Below, piece after piece: positions 1 to 5,574 of a stretch of DNA of 7,341 nucleotides. Made by a program: the position numbers and the translations under genes. This DNA comes from Actinomycetota bacterium (GTDB lineage: Bacteria > Actinomycetota > Acidimicrobiia > Acidimicrobiales > Ilumatobacteraceae). Under the pieces are notes generated by a model, which saw only the letters and a program-made list of their open reading frames with translations, had not been told where the DNA came from and did not search any database. Where the stretch lies: contig SYCH01000091.1 of assembly GCA_005787025.1 (NCBI GenBank), positions 1 through 7,341 of the forward strand, written 5' to 3'. Within the stretch, counting starts at the first letter, position 1. Every line of letters begins with the position of its first letter.

Positions 1-1548
1 GAGCTCCTTCAACTTCTCGCACATGCGACGTCCGTAGGTCTCGGCCTTGTCGCGGTGGACGATGGTGGAGAACGCGTCGGCGATGATGTTGTTCAACAGC
101 AGGTCCACCTTCACGAGGTTGCTGCGCTGGTAACCCGACAGTTCGTAGTCGAGCGAGGCGTACCCCTGGCTGCGGCTCTTCATCTGGTCGAAGAAGTCCA
201 CCACCACTTCGGCCAGCGGGATCATGTAGTGCAATTCCACGCGTTCGGGCGACAGGTACTCGATCTTCGACATGTCTCCGCGCCGCGTCTGGCACAGGTC
301 CATCAGCGTTCCCGTGTATTCCTTGGGCGTGATGATGCTCACGCGGAAATACGGCTCTTCGATGTAATCGATGTTCTGCGGCGGCGGAAGGTCGGCGGGG
401 TTGTCCACCTTCAGTTGCTCGCCGTTGGTCTTGGTGACGAGGTACTCCACGCTGGGCGCGGTGGCGATGAGGGCCAATCCGAACTCGCGCTCGAGGCGCT
501 CCTTCACGATCTCCATGTGCAACAGACCGAGGAAACCGCACCGGAAGCCGAAACCGAGAGCACCCGAGGTCTCGGGTTCGTAGGTGACGCTGGCGTCGTT
601 CAGCTTCAACTTTTCCAGGCTCTCGCGCAGGTTCTCGAAGTCGTCGCCGTCTATGGGATACAGACCGCAGAACACCATGGGCTTCGGGTCGCGGTACCCG
701 GGCAGGGCCTCGGTGGCCGCCCGGCCGTACACGGTGACCGTCTCGCCCGATCGGGCTTCGGCCACGTCCTTGATGCCGGCGATGAGATAGCCCACCTCGC
801 CCGGTCCGAGTTCGGCCACCGGCGTGGGTGTGGGTCGACGCACGCCGATCTCGATGGCCTCGTGTTGCGCGTTGGCCTGCATGAACTGCAAGCGCGCACC
901 ACTGGTCACGCGACCGTTCATGACGCGAATGGATGACACCACTCCGCGGTACTGATCGAACTGACTGTCGAAGATGAGCGCCTGCAGCGCCGCGTCGGGA
1001 TCACCCTTGGGCGCCGGAATGCGCTCGCAGATGGCGTCCAGTAGATCCGGCACGCCCTCGCCGGTCTTGGCCGAGATGCGCAGGATCTGATCCGCCGGGA
1101 TGCCGAGCACGTTCTGGATCTCGGCCGCGTACCGCTCGGGGTCGGCGGCCGGAAGGTCGATCTTGTTGAGCGCGGCCACGATCTCGAGGTCGTGTTCGAG
1201 GGCCAGGTAGCAGTTGGCCAAAGTCTGCGCCTCGATGCCCTGCGCCGCGTCTACCACCAGCACCACGCCCTCGCAGGCGGCCAACGAGCGGCTGACCTCG
1301 TATCCGAAGTCCACGTGACCGGGGGTGTCGATCAGGTGAAGGACGTGGTCCTTCCAGTCCACCCGCACGTTCTGGGCCTTGATGGTGATGCCCCGCTCAC
1401 GTTCCAGGTCCATGGAATCCAGGTACTGGGCCCGCATGTCACGGGCGTCCACGGCCTTGGTGAGCTCCAGGATGCGGTCCGACAGCGTCGACTTGCCGTG
1501 ATCGATGTGGGCGATGCTCGAGAAGGTGCGGATGCGGGAGAGGTCCAT
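1..1548 (-). CDS. lepA: Elongation factor 4 (LepA), C-terminus cut by window edge
   Basis: Ribosome-associated translational GTPase that acts in the cytoplasm; the family is credited with back-translocation or with a role in initiation and ribosome assembly. The visible 516 residues carry a complete G domain: G1 AHIDHGKST at residues 13-21, the switch I segment ERGITIK at 51-57, G3 DTPGH at 74-78, G4 NKID at 128-131 and G5 SAK at 159-161. The LepA-diagnostic run FRCGFLGLLHMEI is at 335-347, followed by the EF-G-like domain and the start of the LepA-specific C-terminal domain. Family members are about 600 residues, so roughly 80-90 are missing to the left. The ATG is the only possible start, because an in-frame TAG lies at 1591-1593 with no other start codon between. 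No clear Shine-Dalgarno sequence precedes it. It is divergent from rpsT. The residues shown match LepA rather than EF-G, which lacks this C-terminal part. Confidence 0.97.
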   Translation of the reverse strand, partial: MDLSRIRTFSSIAHIDHGKSTLSDRILELTKAVDARDMRAQYLDSMDLERERGITIKAQNVRVDWKDHVLHLIDTPGHVDFGYEVSRSLAACEGVVLVVDAAQGIEAQTLANCYLALEHDLEIVAALNKIDLPAADPERYAAEIQNVLGIPADQILRISAKTGEGVPDLLDAICERIPAPKGDPDAALQALIFDSQFDQYRGVVSSIRVMNGRVTSGARLQFMQANAQHEAIEIGVRRPTPTPVAELGPGEVGYLIAGIKDVAEARSGETVTVYGRAATEALPGYRDPKPMVFCGLYPIDGDDFENLRESLEKLKLNDASVTYEPETSGALGFGFRCGFLGLLHMEIVKERLEREFGLALIATAPSVEYLVTKTNGEQLKVDNPADLPPPQNIDYIEEPYFRVSIITPKEYTGTLMDLCQTRRGDMSKIEYLSPERVELHYMIPLAEVVVDFFDQMKSRSQGYASLDYELSGYQRSNLVKVDLLLNNIIADAFSTIVHRDKAETYGRRMCEKLKEL

Positions 1549-1624
1549 GGGCGACGCGACGACGGTGGGGGAACCGGCGTCTCGCTCAGACTACCCGGTA
1601 ACCGCAGGTCAGACCCCGTGGGCG

Positions 1625-1653
1625 TTGGGGGCGCCCACCCCTGCTGGTACCCT
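1625..1653 (+). promoter_or_regulatory. Candidate rpsT promoter
   Basis: TTGGGG at 1625-1630 and TACCCT at 1648-1653 are separated by exactly 17 bases, the optimal spacing for a housekeeping sigma factor. TTG of the -35 and the TA...T of the -10 match consensus. Transcription would start near 1660, giving a leader of about 25 bases before the rpsT GTG. This is pattern matching only; the remaining positions of both hexamers are poor matches, as is common in GC-rich genomes. Confidence 0.45.
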
Positions 1654-1676
1654 CACAGGGCTGTTTCGATCGCACC

Positions 1677-1680
1677 GAGG
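1677..1680 (+). promoter_or_regulatory. rpsT ribosome binding site
   Basis: GAGG ends five bases before the GTG at 1686. It supports the GTG as the true start even though no ATG is near. The next residues (ANIKSQKKR) align with the known beginning of S20 proteins, which agrees with this choice. Confidence 0.6.
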
Positions 1681-1685
1681 TTCAC

Positions 1686-1940
1686 GTGGCAAATATCAAG
1701 TCCCAGAAGAAGCGCAACCTGACGAATGCCAAGCGCGCCGAGCGCAACAAAGCCGTCAAGAGTGAGCTGAAGACGCGCGTCAAGAACGCCAAGGTTTCCG
1801 CCGGCACCGACGCCGTCGTCGAAGACGTTCGTCTCGCCGTCAAGCGCATCGACATGGCCGCCGCCAAGGGCATCATTCACAAGAACACCGCGGCCCGTCG
1901 CAAGAGCCGTCTCATGAAGTCGGTCAGCTCCGCCAGCTGA
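1686..1940 (+). CDS. rpsT: 30S ribosomal protein S20
   Basis: Small primary 16S rRNA-binding protein of the 30S subunit. The 84-residue length is normal for the family (about 85-90). The N-terminus ANIKSQKKRN followed by a long Lys/Arg-rich helix, and the C-terminal stretch GIIHKNTAARRKSRL at about 61-75, are the S20 hallmarks. The protein is strongly basic, as expected for an rRNA binder. The start is GTG, preceded by GAGG. It is the only clear housekeeping gene on the plus strand here; it is divergent from lepA and convergent with holA. A non-ATG start is notable because E. coli rpsT uses UUG and its weak initiation is part of autogenous control by S20; whether that operates here is inference. 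Identification is near certain. Confidence 0.97.
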   Translation: MANIKSQKKRNLTNAKRAERNKAVKSELKTRVKNAKVSAGTDAVVEDVRLAVKRIDMAAAKGIIHKNTAARRKSRLMKSVSSAS

Positions 1941-1947
1941 TCGTTCC

Positions 1948-2919
1948 TCAGCGTCGCCGACCCGTCGGCGCCGTGAGTTTCGCCAAGCGCGCCACCAACA
2001 CGTCCATCACGACGTCGTTCTCCAGCCCGGTGCGACCCCGTAGATCCAGATCCGCGGTCGCCAGCAAATCGAAGGCCCGTCGCAGTCCGGATGATCCGAG
2101 GTTGCGATAGGCCTTCAGTGCTTTCTCGGCCTGGAACCCCTTCGCGCCGGTCAAGGCCTCCGCGTCGCCGACGCTGTGCACCGACGGGCCGTCGAGTTTG
2201 GCCAACCGTGCGAAGTGATTGTGCAACTGCGCCATGATCTGCAGTGGATGACGCTCCCCCGCGGCCATCATTCGCCGAGCCGCCATCAAGGCCTTCGTGG
2301 CGTTGCCACCGTCGATGGCGTCGGTCAGGTCCCACGGCTTCACGTCGCCGCGTTCGCCGAGGAACGGCTCCAGCTTGTCCGGGGTGACGACCCCGGCTCC
2401 GTACGTGGCGCGCAGGGTTTCGGCCAGACCAGCGAATCGACCCACGTCCTCGCCCAACCACTCGATCATGATCGACATGGCTTTGGCGTCGAAACTGAGT
2501 CCGGCCACGGCCACCTGCTCCTCCCACCACGACCGCCGGTCGGCGGCACGGGTGGGCGGCGTCACGTCGATGTTGCGACCGCCGGCGGCCTTCAACGCAT
2601 CGGTCAGTGCCTTCAGGATCTTGCCCTTGCGCCAGACGATGACCAGATCGGTGAACTCGGCTTCGTCGTGGATGTACTCGGCCAGGACGTCGATGTCCTC
2701 GGTCGTGGTGCCGTCGTGTTGATGAACCACCACCACCCGTCGATCGGTGAAGAACGGCGGGGTGCTGGCCGATTCGATGACCGAACCGATCACGTAATCG
2801 TCGACGAATTCGTCGAGCATCAAACTGCGGTCGCCATCGCCGATGAGTTCTCTGACCTTCTCGGCCACCGCCGCCGACAGCACGACCTCGTCGGATCCGT
2901 GGAGAACGAGGGTGGCCAT
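1948..2919 (-). CDS. holA: DNA polymerase III, delta subunit
   Basis: Clamp-loader subunit that opens the beta sliding clamp during loading at the replication fork. The 323-residue protein fits the family length. An N-terminal AAA+-like region runs from MATLVLHGSDE at 1-11 through the conserved segment TPPFFTDRRVVVV at 53-65, which matches the usual 'lFgerRlvvv' element. As in other delta subunits I see no Walker A motif. A middle helical lid region is at about 140-200, and the C-terminal helical collar at about 205-312 includes QIMAQLHNHFARLAKL and DLDLRGRTGLENDVVMDVLV. I start it at the ATG at 2919 rather than the upstream in-frame start at 2937, because the extra six residues (MCQSWV) are not family-like and this ATG forms a TGATG overlap with the comEC stop. 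Its 3' end faces rpsT with seven bases between stops. Position after comEC and before rpsT is the usual actinobacterial order. Confidence 0.95.
   Translation of the reverse strand: MATLVLHGSDEVVLSAAVAEKVRELIGDGDRSLMLDEFVDDYVIGSVIESASTPPFFTDRRVVVVHQHDGTTTEDIDVLAEYIHDEAEFTDLVIVWRKGKILKALTDALKAAGGRNIDVTPPTRAADRRSWWEEQVAVAGLSFDAKAMSIMIEWLGEDVGRFAGLAETLRATYGAGVVTPDKLEPFLGERGDVKPWDLTDAIDGGNATKALMAARRMMAAGERHPLQIMAQLHNHFARLAKLDGPSVHSVGDAEALTGAKGFQAEKALKAYRNLGSSGLRRAFDLLATADLDLRGRTGLENDVVMDVLVARLAKLTAPTGRRR
1955..1970. terminator. Weak hairpin just past the rpsT stop
   Basis: CGCCGA at 1955-1960 pairs perfectly with TCGGCG at 1965-1970 around a four-base loop. It lies about 15 bases past the rpsT stop and inside the last codons of holA. 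With only seven bases between the two genes, termination signals must overlap coding sequence, so this is the best candidate for rpsT. There is no proper T tract on either strand, so it may equally be chance in GC-rich DNA. Confidence 0.2.
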
Positions 2920-4439
2920 CACCCAAGATTGGCACATCGGTGTCGGTCACGGCGTTCCATCAGCACCAACGCGAACGGCACCATCGACGTCACGACGATG
3001 TTCAGAACCAGAGGCGGGTCGAGGTTCGCGGCGACTCGCGCCACCGTGTCGACCCAGCGCACCGCCATCGAGGGCCAGAACATCAACGGCTCGGAAAGGG
3101 CCGGAAACGAACCGGCGACCAACGCCGCGGGGATCCCCACCAGCATCACGAGACCCGCCACCGGTGCGGCCAGCAGGTTCGCCGGTAACGCCAACGCGCT
3201 CGGCCAGCCGAAGACCGCCACCGACACCGGCAGGACCCCGAGTTGCGCCGCGATCGTTGGTGCCATCCAGTCCGCCAGGCGTCGTCGTCGAGGGTTCGAG
3301 CCCCTCAACACTCGGTGAATCGCCGGAGTGCCCATGACCAAACCGAAGGTGCCCGCGGCGGACAACCACCATCCGACCGACCACGCCAGGAAAGGGTCGA
3401 CGAAGAGAAAGATGATCACGCACAACGACAGCACCCCAATGGCCCGGGGTCGCCACCCGATCGCCAGCGCCACCGCCGACACCGCCGCCATGCCCGACGC
3501 GCGGACCACCGACGGCTCGACGCGGGTGAGGACCGCGAACCAGACCAGCGCCCCGAGCGTCACCGACATTCGGGTCCAGCGACCGCGGCGTCGAGTCATC
3601 GGCGCGAGGACCGCCAGCAGGTAGCCCACGTTCTGCCCCGACACCGCCGTCAGGTGAGCCAGACCGCTGGTGCGGAAACGTTCCACCATTTCCTCGCTCT
3701 GATCGGAGTCGTCCCCGTAGACCAGGCCGGTGAAAAGGGCGGAGTCGTCGTCGTTCATCGCCCCGGCGCCGCGTGACATCACGTCGCGCACGTCGTTGGC
3801 CGAGCGTTCGAGGGCTCGCGAGCGACGTCGCGGGCCTCCTGCCGGATCCGAGAAGGACTCCACCTCGATCTCGCCGACGATGTGACGAACCTGCGAACGG
3901 CGCCGACGTTCCTCTCGCACCTCACGGGTTCGACCTTCCACACTCACCGACTCCCCCCGTTTCAACCCACTCACCCCGGCAGCGATCGGCCCGTACACAA
4001 CGGCTTCGAAACGGCGGCCCTCGATCGACAACACCACGCGAGTGCCGCGACCGAACGACTCGGGGTCCGAGGCCAGCGTCGCCACCGTCGACACGTCACC
4101 GAAAGCGACCGTGCGCACAGCGTTCCACTCGCTCGTCGAACGCCACCCGACGAGACCGATCACGAGCACGACCACCATCGACGTCGAGCGCAGACGTCCT
4201 CGCGAGGCGACCGGGCGCACGACGATCCAGGGAAGTGTCGCCAGCATCGGCCAACCGCCCCGATGAAGCGCCGACGACGGTCCATGTTCGAAGGCCCACG
4301 CACCCCACACCGCCGCCATCGCCACCACCAGCCAGTGCCACCGTGCGGTGGAATCGATGGCGTACCCTGATTCTCCGTGGCTCTCGGATCGATCTTCGAT
4401 GCCCCCGCGCATTCGGTTCCCGACGGCCCCCGCCATCAT
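2919..4439 (-). CDS. comEC: ComEC/Rec2-family DNA uptake channel, without the metallo-beta-lactamase domain
   Basis: Inner-membrane channel through which single-stranded DNA enters the cytoplasm during natural transformation. The 506-residue protein has hydrophobic N-terminal segments at about 36-53 and 86-100, a soluble DUF4131-like part at about 108-200, then the Competence domain with the signature GLAHLTAVSGQNVGYLLAV at 259-277, a conserved PSVVRASGMA at 309-318, and DPFLAWSVGWWLSAAGTFGL near 348-367, followed by further membrane helices. The protein ends soon after the last helix, so the C-terminal metallo-beta-lactamase domain of longer ComEC proteins is absent; many actinobacterial homologues are also this short. 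I choose the ATG at 4439 because GAGG lies five bases upstream (eight from the adjacent ATG at 4436); an in-frame GTG at 4445 and an ATG at 4412 are alternatives. Its stop overlaps the holA start. Its 5' end overlaps an opposite-strand gene. Function as a channel is family knowledge; natural competence in this organism is not shown. Confidence 0.95.
   Translation of the reverse strand: MMAGAVGNRMRGGIEDRSESHGESGYAIDSTARWHWLVVAMAAVWGAWAFEHGPSSALHRGGWPMLATLPWIVVRPVASRGRLRSTSMVVVLVIGLVGWRSTSEWNAVRTVAFGDVSTVATLASDPESFGRGTRVVLSIEGRRFEAVVYGPIAAGVSGLKRGESVSVEGRTREVREERRRRSQVRHIVGEIEVESFSDPAGGPRRRSRALERSANDVRDVMSRGAGAMNDDDSALFTGLVYGDDSDQSEEMVERFRTSGLAHLTAVSGQNVGYLLAVLAPMTRRRGRWTRMSVTLGALVWFAVLTRVEPSVVRASGMAAVSAVALAIGWRPRAIGVLSLCVIIFLFVDPFLAWSVGWWLSAAGTFGLVMGTPAIHRVLRGSNPRRRRLADWMAPTIAAQLGVLPVSVAVFGWPSALALPANLLAAPVAGLVMLVGIPAALVAGSFPALSEPLMFWPSMAVRWVDTVARVAANLDPPLVLNIVVTSMVPFALVLMERRDRHRCANLG
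4363..4368 (+). promoter_or_regulatory. Candidate -10 element for a leaderless transcript
   Basis: TACCCT lies eight bases upstream of the GTG at 4377, the distance at which a -10 element would place transcription start on the start codon itself. It is the same hexamer as the candidate rpsT -10 at 1648-1653. No Shine-Dalgarno sequence precedes the GTG, which fits leaderless translation, common in actinobacteria. I see no matching -35 hexamer, so support is limited. Confidence 0.3.
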
Positions 4440-4823
4440 CGACACCTCGTGCGTCGTCTCGGGCCATTCGTGCCGATCGGCATCGCCCTGGCTCTGGGCC
4501 TCGTGGCCGCGATGTTGTTGGTGGGCAGCGAATCCGCGTGGCGCGGCGCGCCCGGATTCATCCTCGCCGTGGCCTCCCTCCCGACGCTTCCACTCTTCGG
4601 CGTGCCGGTGATGGGCGGAACCGCACGCTGGGTGTTGGCGATCGTCACCAGCCTCGCTCTCTGGTACGGCATCGGGACGTTGGCGTCACGCCGCTCCACC
4701 AGTCGGGTGGTCACCAGTTGGCCCGAATGGCGACGCGAGTACGTGCGCCTGTCGGTCGGGGTGTGGGTCGGCGCACTCGTCGGGTTGGGCGTGGCGGCCA
4801 CGGTGCTGTCGGTCAATCTCTGA
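4377..4823 (+). CDS. Hypothetical small multi-pass membrane protein
   Basis: I do not recognise a family. The 148-residue product starts with about 30 polar, His/Arg-rich residues and then shows four hydrophobic stretches at about 31-50, 57-79, 83-103 and 123-145, separated by charged linkers such as ASRRSTSR (103-110) and WPEWRREYVR (115-124). Codons from 4449 onward end in G or C in roughly 85% of cases, the pattern of a real gene here, whereas the opposite-strand reading is Arg/Thr/Pro-rich like a shadow. The GTG at 4377 has no ribosome binding site but has a -10-like TACCCT upstream; a GTG at 4449 (residue 25) is an alternative that would still keep all four helices and would remove the overlap with comEC. 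It is divergent from comEC and convergent with comEA (19 bases between stops). A role linked to DNA uptake is possible from position only. Confidence 0.62.
   Translation: MALGSIFDAPAHSVPDGPRHHRHLVRRLGPFVPIGIALALGLVAAMLLVGSESAWRGAPGFILAVASLPTLPLFGVPVMGGTARWVLAIVTSLALWYGIGTLASRRSTSRVVTSWPEWRREYVRLSVGVWVGALVGLGVAATVLSVNL
4445..4448 (-). promoter_or_regulatory. comEC ribosome binding site
   Basis: Read on the minus strand, GAGG lies five bases before the ATG at 4439 and eight before the ATG at 4436. It decides between these and the GTG at 4445, which would overlap the site itself, and the downstream ATG at 4412, which has only a poor match upstream. Confidence 0.5.
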
Positions 4824-4842
4824 TGGACCGGTCGTCGCTCGG

Positions 4843-5523
4843 TCACACCTTCACCAACCCACGAATGGCCTCCAACTTGGCGGCGCCGATGCCCGGAACG
4901 TCGAGCAGGCCGTCCACCGACGCGAACCGACCGCGCTCGTCACGATGACGCACGATCGCCGCGGCCGTGGCCGGTCCGATGCCGGGTAACCGATCGAGTT
5001 CGGTGATCGTGGCGGTGTTGAGGTCGATCGGGAACTGCGGGCCGGCGACATCTCCGCCGGCGCCGTCGGATGAGACGTCCACGATCACTTCGCCCACCGC
5101 CGGCACGTACACCCGCTGACCGTCGCGCACGGGCGCGGCCAGATTGATGGCGTCGGGATCGGCTCCGAAGACCGCTCCTCCGGCGATGTTCACGGCATCG
5201 ATGACGCGAGCCGTCGGAGACAATTCGTAGACGCCGGGTCGCGTCACTCGTCCGGCCACGTGAACGGTGATCATCGACGACGATGGGCGCGTGGTGTCCG
5301 GAACCGAAGTGGTGGCGTACGCGAGATCGTCCTCCACCGGTGCGGGCGGTTGACGCAACAACAGCCACGCGAACCCGATGATCGCCATCGACGAGACGAC
5401 CGCTCCCAAAAGTCGACCCCAACCGAGGTAACGCACCCATCCGGCCACTCGCCGCTTCATGTCGTCCCAGAGAGCCGTCCGACTCGCGTCGTCGTCGTTC
5501 GGCCGCGGACGCCACGCCTCCAT
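4843..5523 (-). CDS. comEA: ComEA-family DNA-binding competence protein
   Basis: Membrane-anchored receptor that binds double-stranded DNA outside the cytoplasmic membrane and feeds it to ComEC. The 226-residue protein has a short cytoplasmic N-terminus, one membrane anchor at about 37-57 (LLGAVVSSMAIIGFAWLLL), a Pro/Thr/Ser-rich linker at 58-83, an SLBB domain at about 84-142 (ITVHVAGRVTRPGVYEL and VRDGQRVYVPAVGE), and a C-terminal tandem helix-hairpin-helix domain at 166-226. The DNA-contacting hairpins are LPGIGPATA at 179-187 and VPGIGAAKL at 209-217, after the typical IDLNTAT entry. This is the complete actinobacterial/Firmicute-type ComEA layout. The ATG at 5523 has GAGG eight bases upstream. 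comEA is 51 bases downstream of glpD on the same strand; comEC, normally next in line, is separated from it by the plus-strand gene at 4377-4823. Confidence 0.95.
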   Translation of the reverse strand: MEAWRPRPNDDDASRTALWDDMKRRVAGWVRYLGWGRLLGAVVSSMAIIGFAWLLLRQPPAPVEDDLAYATTSVPDTTRPSSSMITVHVAGRVTRPGVYELSPTARVIDAVNIAGGAVFGADPDAINLAAPVRDGQRVYVPAVGEVIVDVSSDGAGGDVAGPQFPIDLNTATITELDRLPGIGPATAAAIVRHRDERGRFASVDGLLDVPGIGAAKLEAIRGLVKV

Positions 5524-5531
5524 CTCGCTGA

Positions 5532-5535
5532 CCTC
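5532..5535 (-). promoter_or_regulatory. comEA ribosome binding site
   Basis: GAGG on the minus strand ends eight bases before the comEA ATG at 5523, an ideal spacing, inside the purine-rich stretch GGAACGGAGCGAGG. It supports this start and indicates that comEA is translated independently of glpD. Confidence 0.6.
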
Positions 5536-5545
5536 GCTCCGTTCC

Positions 5546-5563
5546 CGTCGGCGCCATCCGACG
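5546..5563. other. Small hairpin in the glpD-comEA spacer
   Basis: CGTCGG at 5546-5551 and CCGACG at 5558-5563 form a perfect six-base stem with a six-base loop. It sits between the glpD stop and the comEA ribosome binding site. There is no T tract, so it is not a canonical terminator; it could limit read-through or stabilise RNA ends, or be chance. Confidence 0.2.
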
Positions 5564-5574
5564 AGCGGCTCGAC

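Larger units (their letters stand above)
1549..1685. promoter_or_regulatory. Divergent lepA/rpsT intergenic region
   Basis: This 137-base spacer must hold the promoters of both genes since they are read away from each other. On the plus strand a good sigma-70-type pair is visible (listed separately). On the minus strand the best lepA -10 candidate is TAGTCT at 1593-1588, but its nearest -35-like hexamer, TCTGAC at 1613-1608, is only 14 bases away, so this one is weak. I see no riboswitch-like or protein-binding repeat structure. Confidence 0.5.

Noticed and set aside
55..936. Plus-strand open frame of 293 codons antisense to lepA
   Set aside because: The minus strand encodes unmistakable LepA throughout; the plus reading is a His/Val/Gly-rich shadow.
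2176..3318. Plus-strand open frame of 380 codons antisense to holA and comEC
   Set aside because: Composition is that of a shadow, with no domain or ribosome binding site, and it crosses the boundary between two confident minus-strand genes.
4826..4833. Perfect eight-base palindrome GACCGGTC between the stops of the membrane gene and comEA
   Set aside because: Too short and without loop or T tract to be a terminator; such palindromes are frequent by chance in this base composition.
4436..4846. Minus-strand open frame of 136 codons bridging comEA and comEC, which would restore a continuous operon
   Set aside because: The product is polar Arg/Thr/Pro-rich with no recognisable features, while the plus strand of the same stretch gives clean membrane helices and strongly GC-ending codons.
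3773..4948. Plus-strand open frame of 391 codons overlapping comEC, the membrane gene and comEA
   Set aside because: It reads as Arg/Pro/Ser-rich sequence out of frame with the better plus-strand gene at 4377-4823 and runs into the comEA 3' end.
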